Below, piece by piece: positions 1 through 5,934 of a stretch of 8,078 nt of DNA (positions within the stretch are counted from its first letter, which is position 1; every line of letters starts with the position of its first letter). The notes under the pieces are model-generated. The model saw only the letters and a list, made by a program, of their open reading frames with translations, was not told the origin of the DNA and did not search any database. The translations under genes and the position numbers were made by a program. Source of the DNA: Chitinophagaceae bacterium UBA2789 (GTDB taxonomy: Bacteria > Bacteroidota > Bacteroidia > Chitinophagales > Chitinophagaceae); assembly GCA_002352145.1 (NCBI GenBank), contig DEHX01000004.1, positions 29,469-37,546 of the forward strand. The letters are read 5' to 3'.

Positions 1-482
1 TTGGGCAAATGGGGCGGAAAGTGGGTTTGATTAATATTGATACCGATACCAATGATAGCCCATTCCCAGGTACTGATTCCAGATTCCCCGCTGCTGACTA
101 CTGACTCAATTAATATTCCGCCTGCCTTTCTGTCCTGCCAATACAGGTCGTTAGGCCACTTTATTTTGGTGTCATCTCCGGCATAGGTGGCAAAGAAAAC
201 CTGGGCAGCTACCGCAGCGCAGGCACTTAGCTGAAACTGGTCAGCAAGTGGTATGACTTGAGGCTTAATAATGATGCTGAGGGCAATATTACCAGCCTTT
301 TCAGTTAACCAGGTTTTGCCCCGTTGACCTTTGCCTGCCAGCTGTTCATGGGCAAAAACCCCCGTTTTGTTCTGTGCCAAATCCGCATGAACCAGTTGAC
401 GGGCATAGTTGTTGGTGCTATCAACCGATTGCAACTCAATGAATGGTGATTCCGGTAGTATTGCAGAAGGAGGGAGTGGCAA
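1..482 (-). CDS. birA: Biotin--[acetyl-CoA-carboxylase] ligase, catalytic domain (3' end outside window)
   Basis: This gene encodes a biotin-protein ligase, which activates biotin with ATP and attaches it to the carrier-domain lysine of biotin-dependent carboxylases in the cytoplasm. The first 160 residues are present. Visible motifs are VDSTNNYA at 20-27, the biotinyl-AMP loop AGKGQRGKTW at 49-58 (the family's GRGRxGR variant), KWPND at 108-112, the K119-AGGIL block, and GIGININ at 145-151. No helix-turn-helix precedes the catalytic domain, so it is a monofunctional (class I type) ligase, not a BirA-type repressor. The start is a TTG at 482-480: an in-frame TAA lies directly upstream (485-483) and there is no in-frame ATG before the conserved core. 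No Shine-Dalgarno sequence is seen. The C-terminal part lies beyond base 1. The gene diverges from rsfS. The function is sure from the motifs; the start is likely. Confidence 0.95.
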   Translation of the reverse strand, partial: MPLPPSAILPESPFIELQSVDSTNNYARQLVHADLAQNKTGVFAHEQLAGKGQRGKTWLTEKAGNIALSIIIKPQVIPLADQFQLSACAAVAAQVFFATYAGDDTKIKWPNDLYWQDRKAGGILIESVVSSGESGISTWEWAIIGIGININQTHFPPHLP

Positions 483-490
483 TTAATTGC

Positions 491-498
491 TATTTTTG
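491..498 (+). promoter_or_regulatory. Candidate -7 promoter element for rsfS
   Basis: TATTTTTG matches the Bacteroidota -7 consensus TAnnTTTG exactly and would start transcription near 503-505, just before rsfS. No well-spaced -33 TTG is present; the nearest upstream one is at 461-463, about 27 bases away. The element is plausible from position and match, but not proven. Confidence 0.45.
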
Positions 499-499
499 A

Positions 500-507
500 C
501 AAAGTAA
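500..507 (-). promoter_or_regulatory. Weak candidate -7 element for birA
   Basis: On the minus strand TTACTTTG matches TAnnTTTG at seven of eight positions and lies 17 bases upstream of the birA TTG start. It abuts the plus-strand element at 491-498, so the two would compete for polymerase. No -33 TTG occurs at a suitable distance. Confidence is low. Confidence 0.25.
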
Positions 508-539
508 CTGGTTTCCGGGTATTAGTTAATGGTTTCCGG
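504..539 (+). repeat. Tandem-spaced 15-bp direct repeat between birA and rsfS
   Basis: GTAACTGGTTTCCGG (504-518) and GTTAATGGTTTCCGG (525-539) agree at 13 of 15 positions, including an uninterrupted 9-base GGTTTCCGG. The start-to-start distance is 21 bp, two helical turns, so both copies face the same side of the DNA. The first copy overlaps the possible birA -7 element. The second overlaps the ATG at 529. It could be an operator, an mRNA-level site or chance. Confidence 0.6.
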
Positions 540-981
540 TTGCCAAAAAACTTCACAAACAAAAAGAACTAGATTATTGGAACAACTTTCATCACTGACC
601 AACCGCAAAAAGAAAAGTGCAGCACGGTTAACGAAGAATTCAAAAATCATCAAAACCATCATTGCAGCTATCAGGGAGAAAAAGGGTGAAAATATCATAT
701 CCCTGGACCTCCGGAAGATAAATGAAGCAGTTGCTGATTTTTTCATCATTTGCGAGGCGGGTAACCAGCCCCAAATAAGGGCTATTTCTGATAATGTGGA
801 GGATAAGGTAAAGGAACTTTGTGGAGAAAGCCCATATCACCATGAGGGACACAACAACCTGCAATGGGTGCTGATTGACTATGTGAATGTGGTGGTGCAT
901 GTGATGCTGCCCGAAACCAGGAAATTTTATCAGCTGGAAGAAATGTGGAGCGATGCTGCAGCTACCGGACACGAAGAGTAA
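529..981 (+). CDS. rsfS: Ribosome silencing factor RsfS (DUF143 / Iojap family)
   Basis: RsfS binds ribosomal protein uL14 on the 50S subunit and blocks joining with the 30S subunit, lowering translation under starvation. The family is recognised by ADFFIICEAG at 69-78, WVLIDYVNVVVHVM at 113-126 and RKFYQLEEMW at 131-140, the usual order of this compact domain. The 150-residue length from ATG 529 is longer than the usual 105-130, and residues 1-38 are a basic, low-conservation leader. A start at TTG 577 would give 134 residues and avoid placing the start codon inside the direct repeat at 525-539, so the start is uncertain. No ribosome binding site decides it. The gene is divergent from birA and 70 bases ahead of ftsH, with no terminator and no good promoter between, so the two are probably co-transcribed. 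Confidence 0.93.
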   Translation: MVSGCQKTSQTKRTRLLEQLSSLTNRKKKSAARLTKNSKIIKTIIAAIREKKGENIISLDLRKINEAVADFFIICEAGNQPQIRAISDNVEDKVKELCGESPYHHEGHNNLQWVLIDYVNVVVHVMLPETRKFYQLEEMWSDAAATGHEE

Positions 982-1051
982 TGTTAAATATGGAATTGCT
1001 GTCAACAAATTATCTTAATTATCATTAAATAGCAGGATCAGAAAATAAAAT

Positions 1052-3154
1052 ATGTCACAAGATCAAAATAATCCAAACAGACCTCCCAGGTTTAATGGCC
1101 GTCCCGGTGGAAATGAAGACCCAGACCAGGCTCCCAAAAAGGGCCCTCGTTTTAGTATTTATTGGATTTATGCCATCATATTCGCTGTATTGATCGGCTT
1201 CCAGTTGTTCAACCCGCTGTCGCCCAATATGGCGGAGAGCAATGATATCGAGTTTAAGTCAATGGTAGCAGCCGGCGATGTGAGTAAGGCTGTTATTGTC
1301 AAGAACAGGGATAAGGTCAAAGTATATCTCACAAAACAAGGGCAGGAAAAATATGCGGATAAATTAAAGAAGGGAGTATCTGGAAAAATAAGTGAAGATG
1401 GTCCTCATATGTATTTCGGTGTCACTAGTGGAGATACTTTCAAAAAGGAAATTTCTGAATTTTTTAAAAATAATCCTACTGTAAAGGAAATTCCTATTCT
1501 GTCTACGTCTGAAAGAGACATTTTTGGAGGTATTATCCAGTTCCTGCTCCCCGTTTTATTATTCGTAGGCCTCTGGATCCTGCTAATGCGCAAGATGGGT
1601 GGCGGAGCAGGCGGTGGTGGCGGTCCTGGAGGTATATTCAATATTGGCAAATCAAAAGCCCAGCTTTTCGATAAAGGAACGAAGGTCAATATCACTTTTG
1701 CAGATGTTGCCGGCCTGGATGAAGCGAAAGTGGAAGTGATGGAGATTGTTGATTTTTTGAAAAGTCCTAAAAAGTACACCAACCTTGGCGGTAAAATACC
1801 CAAAGGTGCTTTACTGATTGGTCCTCCCGGTACCGGTAAAACATTATTGGCAAAAGCGGTGGCCGGAGAAGCACAGGTACCTTTCTTTAGCCTTAGTGGT
1901 TCCGATTTTGTGGAAATGTTTGTTGGCGTTGGCGCCAGCCGTGTTAGAGATTTATTTAAACAGGCGAGGGAAAAAGCACCCTGTATCATCTTTATCGATG
2001 AAATTGATGCCATTGGCCGTGCAAGGGGTAAGAATGTGATGATGAGTAATGATGAAAGAGAAAGCACCCTGAACCAATTGTTGGTGGAGATGGACGGATT
2101 CGGTACGGATGTGGGCATTATTGTTCTGGCGGCTACCAACCGTCCGGATGTATTGGACTCTGCATTGCTCCGCCCGGGCCGATTCGACAGGCAGATTACA
2201 ATTGATAAACCTGACCTGGTTGGTCGTGAAGCCATCTTCAAAGTTCACCTGAAGCCGATTAAAATTTCTAAGTCACTTGATATTCATAAACTGGCTGAGC
2301 AAACCCCTGGTTTTGCCGGCGCAGATATCGCAAATGTTTGTAACGAAGCAGCCCTGATTGCTGCCCGTAAGAATAAAGAGGCAGTGGATATGCAGGATTT
2401 CCAGGATGCGGTTGACCGTGTGATCGGAGGATTGGAAAAGAAAAATAAGATCATATCTCCCGAGGAGAAAAAGATCATCGCTTTCCACGAAGCAGGTCAT
2501 GCTATCTGTGGCTGGTTCCTGGAACATGCTTATCCTTTATTAAAAGTAACGATCGTTCCCAGGGGCACAGCAGCATTGGGATATGCGCAATACACTCCCA
2601 AAGAGCAGTACCTGTACAATACTGATCAGCTCAATGACCAGATTTGTATGACACTGGGCGGCAGGGCCAGCGAAGAGATTTTCTTCAGTAAAATTTCTAC
2701 CGGTGCACAAAATGATTTGCAGCAAATAACCCGTATGGCTTATGCTATGGTGACGGTTTACGGTATGAACGATAAAGTAGGGAACATAAGCTTCTACGAT
2801 CCTCAGCAGGAAAATACTTTCACTAAGCCTTATTCTGATGAAACGGCCAAGCTCATTGATGAAGAAGTAAGGAAGCTGATTGATGCAGCTTACGACAGAA
2901 CTAAAAAGCTATTGACAGATAAGAAGTATGAAGTAGAAACTCTGGCTACGGCATTACTGGAGAGAGAAGTGCTGTTCCAGAGTGATGTGGAAGCCCTGAT
3001 CGGCAAACGTCCTTTTGAAGATAAAAAGCATTTGGCTGTGGAAGAAGCTGTGGTAGTGGAAGAAAAAACGGAAGCAAAGCCGGCTGTTGAAACAAAGCAG
3101 GAGGAATCAAAAGACGGCTTAACAGGTGATATCGGATTAGCTCCATCTATTTAA
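1052..3154 (+). CDS. ftsH: ATP-dependent zinc metalloprotease FtsH
   Basis: FtsH is a hexameric inner-membrane AAA+ protease that extracts and degrades misfolded membrane proteins and selected soluble regulators. The 700 residues show a polar N-terminus, a first membrane helix (about 36-54), an extracytoplasmic domain (about 55-155), a second helix (about 159-181), then a glycine-rich linker (183-194). The AAA domain has Walker A GPPGTGKT at 257-264, Walker B IIFIDEID at 312-319 and the second region of homology with RPGRFDR at 374-380, containing the arginine fingers. The zinc site is HEAGH at 479-483, and D555 in GAQND is the probable third ligand. All key residues are intact. The tail after about 660 is rich in E, K and V, and is long compared with the roughly 645-residue E. 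coli protein. The LUD gene follows 9 bases later. In E. coli FtsH controls LpxC turnover; whether that holds here is unknown. Confidence 0.98.
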   Translation: MSQDQNNPNRPPRFNGRPGGNEDPDQAPKKGPRFSIYWIYAIIFAVLIGFQLFNPLSPNMAESNDIEFKSMVAAGDVSKAVIVKNRDKVKVYLTKQGQEKYADKLKKGVSGKISEDGPHMYFGVTSGDTFKKEISEFFKNNPTVKEIPILSTSERDIFGGIIQFLLPVLLFVGLWILLMRKMGGGAGGGGGPGGIFNIGKSKAQLFDKGTKVNITFADVAGLDEAKVEVMEIVDFLKSPKKYTNLGGKIPKGALLIGPPGTGKTLLAKAVAGEAQVPFFSLSGSDFVEMFVGVGASRVRDLFKQAREKAPCIIFIDEIDAIGRARGKNVMMSNDERESTLNQLLVEMDGFGTDVGIIVLAATNRPDVLDSALLRPGRFDRQITIDKPDLVGREAIFKVHLKPIKISKSLDIHKLAEQTPGFAGADIANVCNEAALIAARKNKEAVDMQDFQDAVDRVIGGLEKKNKIISPEEKKIIAFHEAGHAICGWFLEHAYPLLKVTIVPRGTAALGYAQYTPKEQYLYNTDQLNDQICMTLGGRASEEIFFSKISTGAQNDLQQITRMAYAMVTVYGMNDKVGNISFYDPQQENTFTKPYSDETAKLIDEEVRKLIDAAYDRTKKLLTDKKYEVETLATALLEREVLFQSDVEALIGKRPFEDKKHLAVEEAVVVEEKTEAKPAVETKQEESKDGLTGDIGLAPSI

Positions 3155-3163
3155 TAACTTTCT

Positions 3164-3799
3164 ATGAATGTTTCTCCCTTAAAAGAAAACATCCTGAAAA
3201 AAATACGTAAGGCGTTGAGTCATTCAACGCCTTTACCTTTTCCGCAAAGTGAAGGTAACCAGCCTCTATATGCTCCTTTGGATCAGGAGCCAGAAGTGGA
3301 GTTTGCTGAGCAGTTTACTAAGTTGCAGGGTAAGTTCATTTACTGTATAAACCTGCAGGAATTTGCTTTTCAACTAAGCAGTCTTATAAAAAAACAAGAT
3401 TGGAAAAGAGTATTTTGCCTCGAGGATAAATTAATTGCATCTGCTTCTTCCCAGTTGGCTGACAGATTAGTAAAGACTGATCTTTCAAATTGCGATGTTT
3501 CCATTACTGGTTGCGAGTACCTGGTGGCCAGAACAGGAAGTATTGTAATGAGTGCAGCACAAAGCAGCGGACGCAGCGCCAGTGTGTATGCGCCCATTCA
3601 CATTTGTATAGCTTATACCAGCCAGATTGTTTATGATATAAAAGATGCCCTGCAATCTGTTAAAGAAAAATATGGCAACAACACTCCTTCTCTGATAACT
3701 TTTGCCACAGGCCCCAGCCGCACAGCAGACATTGAAAAGACGTTAGTGGTCGGGGTACACGGACCCAAAGAGGTGTATCTTTTCCTGGTAGAGGAATGA
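3164..3799 (+). CDS. LUD-domain protein (LutC/YkgG family)
   Basis: This 211-residue cytoplasmic protein belongs to the LUD (lactate utilisation) domain family. Recognisable parts are TGCEYLVARTGSIV at 115-128, a serine-rich stretch and YAPIHICI at 129-149, then GPSRTADIE at 183-191 and GVHGPKE at 197-203, the conserved C-terminal signature. The first 45 residues, basic then proline-rich, are the variable helical leader of LutC-like proteins. LutC works with LutA and LutB in L-lactate oxidation in Bacillus, but no lutA or lutB lies nearby, so a lactate role here would be an extrapolation. The start at ATG 3164 lies 9 bases after the ftsH stop, indicating one operon with ftsH and perhaps a role linked to it. 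The family call is firm; the function is unknown. Confidence 0.9.
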   Translation: MNVSPLKENILKKIRKALSHSTPLPFPQSEGNQPLYAPLDQEPEVEFAEQFTKLQGKFIYCINLQEFAFQLSSLIKKQDWKRVFCLEDKLIASASSQLADRLVKTDLSNCDVSITGCEYLVARTGSIVMSAAQSSGRSASVYAPIHICIAYTSQIVYDIKDALQSVKEKYGNNTPSLITFATGPSRTADIEKTLVVGVHGPKEVYLFLVEE

Positions 3800-3811
3800 T
3801 GAAAATCATCA
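3797..3811 (+). other. Small hairpin at the LUD gene stop codon
   Basis: TGATGA (3797-3802), an AAA loop and TCATCA (3806-3811) form a perfect 6-bp stem that begins with the LUD stop codon. It is AT-rich and followed by ACTCTTTCG, not a real U-tract. It may be a weak terminator or a 3'-end stabiliser for the rsfS-ftsH-LUD transcript. Chance cannot be excluded. Confidence 0.3.
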
Positions 3812-3837
3812 CTCTTTCGTTGCTATTTCTTGCCTGA
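3799..3837 (+). other. Twelve-codon hydrophobic mini-ORF overlapping the LUD stop
   Basis: ATG at 3799 shares one base with the LUD stop (TGATG), the classic arrangement for translation re-initiation. It encodes MKIITLSLLFLA and then TGA. The peptide resembles the start of a signal peptide. It could be a remnant of a decayed secreted-protein gene, a leader peptide or chance. There is no evidence that it is translated, and no recognisable protein continues in this frame until the next gene. Confidence 0.2.
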
Positions 3838-3860
3838 GTTTAACGGTTGGCCTATCTTTA
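3830..3860 (+). promoter_or_regulatory. Candidate Bacteroidota-type promoter for the gamma-glutamylcyclotransferase-lpxH cluster
   Basis: TTG at 3830-3832 (-33) and TATCTTTA at 3853-3860 (-7, seven of eight to TAnnTTTG) are separated by 20 bases, a suitable spacing for Bacteroidota sigma-70-type promoters. Only four bases separate the -7 element from ATG 3865, so transcription would begin at or very near the start codon and give a leaderless mRNA. Confidence 0.5.
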
Positions 3861-3864
3861 TATC

Positions 3865-4290
3865 ATGACGAGTAATGGTGTATATCATCTTTTTGTATAT
3901 GGCTCTTTGCGCAGCGGTTTTCAAAGCCCTGTTTATGAGTATATAAGCCGGTTTTTTGAATTGGTTGGTGATGCTAAGGCTAAGGGAAAGATGTATGACC
4001 TGGGTGAATATCCCGCAGCCAAACCAACCGATGAGGAGTGCAATATTGTAGGTGAATTATACCGCATCAGAAACGAAAAAGAATTTGACTGGGCTATCGG
4101 GCAGTTGGATGATTATGAAGGGGTAAATGCAGAGTATGATGAAGTGCAGCAATACTACCGGGAAACTGCCATGGTCTGTTATAATAATGAAACGATTCCT
4201 GCCTGGATATATTGGTATAGCGGCGATGTAACCGGTAAGCCGGTTGTTGAATCCGGCGATATGTTACAATACCTGAAGGACAAGCAATAA
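3865..4290 (+). CDS. Gamma-glutamylcyclotransferase-like (AIG2/GGCT family) protein
   Basis: This 141-residue soluble protein has the GGCT-like fold, whose members cleave gamma-glutamyl amides or amino acids to 5-oxoproline. Seen are the substrate loop VYGSLRSG at 11-18, GKMYDLGEYPA at 41-51, GELYRI at 63-68 and LDDYEG at 81-86, where E85 sits at the position of the family's catalytic glutamate. The substrate cannot be told from the sequence. ATG 3865 is chosen because it places the conserved FVYGSL block about ten residues in, as in homologues, and because the TTG at 3847 would lie upstream of the -7 element. lpxH follows after 14 bases with no terminator, so they are probably co-transcribed. 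The family call is good; the exact reaction is unproven. Confidence 0.85.
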   Translation: MTSNGVYHLFVYGSLRSGFQSPVYEYISRFFELVGDAKAKGKMYDLGEYPAAKPTDEECNIVGELYRIRNEKEFDWAIGQLDDYEGVNAEYDEVQQYYRETAMVCYNNETIPAWIYWYSGDVTGKPVVESGDMLQYLKDKQ

Positions 4291-4304
4291 ACACTGTGTA
4301 ATAC

Positions 4305-5084
4305 TTGCTTCCAAATAAGAAAATATACTTTCTTTCTGACTTTCACCTTGGTGCGCCGGATCATGCCTCCAGCCTCGAAAGGGAAAAATTGCTCGTTCAA
4401 TTCCTTGATAAAATACGAGAAGATGCTGCAGAAATATTTCTCGTAGGAGATATGTTTGATTTCTGGTACGAGTACCGAAAGGTCGTTCCGAAGGGCCATG
4501 TAAGGCTGTTAGGCAAACTGGCAGAGCTATCTGATGCAGGAATTCAGCTTCATTTTTTTGTGGGCAATCATGATATGTGGATGAGGGACTATTTTCAACA
4601 GGAACTGAACATGCCTGTTTACTTCGAACCCAAAGAGTTTGTATTTAACGGAAAATCATTCCTGGTTGGTCATGGTGATGGTCTTGGTCCCGGCGATCAT
4701 GGTTATAAACGGCTTAAGAAAGTCTTTAGAAACCCGGTTAGTAAATGGTTATTTGGGATTCTTCCCCCGGTAGCCGGCATGAGTCTTGCCCATTACATGA
4801 GCCGCAGAAGCCGGGCACAGACGGGTTCATCGGAAGAAGTGTTCCTGGGTGAAGAGAAAGAATGGCTGATCATTTATTGTAAAGAAGTACTGACCAAAAA
4901 GAAAATCGACTTTTTTGTATTTGGGCATAGACATTTAGCCATAGATTATCGTCTGAATGAACAGAGCCGATACATTAATCTCGGTGATTGGATCCGGTAC
5001 TTTACTTACGCAGTATTTGACGGTGAAAACCTGCAGCTAAAAACTTATACCGGAAAAGAAGAAAAAATAATCCGAAAAGGATGA
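4305..5084 (+). CDS. lpxH: UDP-2,3-diacylglucosamine diphosphatase (LpxH-type metallophosphoesterase)
   Basis: LpxH hydrolyses UDP-2,3-diacylglucosamine to lipid X and UMP, the fourth step of lipid A synthesis, at the cytoplasmic face of the inner membrane. The 259-residue calcineurin-like domain shows the metal ligands in order: D12 and H14 in SDFHLG, D49 in GDMFDFW, N88 and H89 in GNHDMW, H123 in GHGDG, and H208/H210 in GHRH. The GPGDHGY stretch after GHGDG and the insertion around 150-180 (which would form the substrate-binding lid) fit the LpxH branch better than generic phosphoesterases. The start is a TTG at 4305: an in-frame TAA lies at 4299-4301 and no ATG precedes the SDFHLG motif. 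The rare start may keep the protein level low. The 3' end overlaps the next gene by ATGA. The LpxH assignment rests on motif pattern. Confidence 0.88.
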   Translation: MLPNKKIYFLSDFHLGAPDHASSLEREKLLVQFLDKIREDAAEIFLVGDMFDFWYEYRKVVPKGHVRLLGKLAELSDAGIQLHFFVGNHDMWMRDYFQQELNMPVYFEPKEFVFNGKSFLVGHGDGLGPGDHGYKRLKKVFRNPVSKWLFGILPPVAGMSLAHYMSRRSRAQTGSSEEVFLGEEKEWLIIYCKEVLTKKKIDFFVFGHRHLAIDYRLNEQSRYINLGDWIRYFTYAVFDGENLQLKTYTGKEEKIIRKG

Positions 5085-5893
5085 AAAAATTTGCCTGTTT
5101 TTTTTCACTAATGGTCTTCTGCTCGCTGAATATTTTCAGTCAGGGGGATACCACATTTCAGTTAATACGGACACTGAAAGGAGATATAGCCGATTTTACC
5201 GTTGACAACCTCGATAACGTTTATATCCTGACCAGCCGTAACCAGGTAAAAAAATTCAATGCGAATGGCGATTCGGTAGCCGTTTTTAATGATGTAAGAA
5301 AATTCGGAAAAGCTACTTTGGTGGATGTGTCAAACCCCTTGAAGGTACTGTTGTATTACAGGGATTTTGCTACTGTAGTAATGCTCGACCGCTTTTTAAA
5401 TGTGGTCAATACTATTGATCTCCGCAAACAAAATATTTTCCAGGCCAAAGCCATTGGCCAGTCGTACGATAACAAAATTTGGGTTTACGATGAAATGGAA
5501 AATAAATTGAAGAAGATTGACGAAGATGGGAAACTGCTGCAGGAAACGCCGGATTTCAGGCTCATCTTTAATCAGTCGCCATCTCCTTCAAAAATATTTG
5601 ATGAAAATAAATATGTCTACCTCTATGATTCAACGAAAGGGATTAATGTATTTGATTATTACGGTGCTTTAAAGAATAATATCCTGATCACCCGGTGGCA
5701 GAACCTTAAAGTGACGGGTAAATACATTTTTGGCTCAAAGGCTGATACTTTATACCGGTATGAGATCAGCAATTTTGTTTATGACGACTGGAAAATGCCT
5801 GGGCAAATAGCTAAGAGCAGGTCGTTCAATTTTTCTTCGAGCCGGCTTTATGCGTTAAAGGAAAACAGCATTGAGATTTATTCCATACGATAG
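5081..5893 (+). CDS. Secreted protein of unknown function with six beta-propeller-like repeats
   Basis: I do not recognise a named family. The 270-residue product starts with a typical signal peptide (about 1-20, basic MKK then hydrophobic, likely cleaved after the IFS segment near residue 20), so it should be exported. The mature part falls into about six imperfect 28-35-residue units beginning near 36, 78, 122, 169, 205 and 243. Each carries a pattern of short hydrophobic strands with a loop and often a Y/V-aromatic-D ending, for example DNVYILT, NKIWVYD, KYVYLYD, GKYIFGS and SRLYALK. This suggests a six-bladed propeller resembling NHL or YncE-like folds. There is no lipobox, catalytic motif or C-terminal sorting domain. 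The start overlaps the lpxH stop by 4 bases (ATGA), which implies translational coupling. A role in the envelope is inference. Confidence 0.85.
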   Translation: MKKFACFFSLMVFCSLNIFSQGDTTFQLIRTLKGDIADFTVDNLDNVYILTSRNQVKKFNANGDSVAVFNDVRKFGKATLVDVSNPLKVLLYYRDFATVVMLDRFLNVVNTIDLRKQNIFQAKAIGQSYDNKIWVYDEMENKLKKIDEDGKLLQETPDFRLIFNQSPSPSKIFDENKYVYLYDSTKGINVFDYYGALKNNILITRWQNLKVTGKYIFGSKADTLYRYEISNFVYDDWKMPGQIAKSRSFNFSSSRLYALKENSIEIYSIR

Positions 5894-5896
5894 CTA

Positions 5897-5930
5897 TTGT
5901 ACACAGCTTCGGCGCTAATCAATATTTTTG
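5897..5930 (+). promoter_or_regulatory. Candidate promoter for the MscS-family gene
   Basis: TATTTTTG at 5923-5930 matches TAnnTTTG exactly. TTG at 5897-5899 could be the -33 element, at a slightly long 23-base spacing. The -7 element ends 4 bases before the ATG at 5935, again predicting a leaderless transcript. The 41-base gap after the propeller gene has no terminator, so read-through is also possible. Confidence 0.5.
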
Positions 5931-5934
5931 TGGT

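Noticed and set aside
305..562. Minus-strand frame of 85 codons overlapping birA
   Set aside because: It is out of frame with the clear biotin ligase protein on the same strand, and has no domain.
982..1051. Promoter between rsfS and ftsH
   Set aside because: The best -7 match, TATCTTAA, has only six of eight positions, and its possible TTG is only about 14 bases away. Co-transcription is simpler.
1604..1635. Glycine-codon repeat in ftsH as a possible variable-number tandem repeat
   Set aside because: The codons are mixed GGT/GGC/GGA, and a Gly-rich linker after the second membrane helix is common in Bacteroidota FtsH.
1405..2241. Long minus-strand open frame of 278 codons inside ftsH
   Set aside because: It is antisense to the intact, highly conserved AAA and protease coding sequence, has no recognisable motif, and looks like a codon-bias shadow.
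5903..5915. Terminator hairpin after the propeller-like gene
   Set aside because: Only a 2-3 bp GC stem around TTCG could form, and the T-run that follows is explained by the -7 element.
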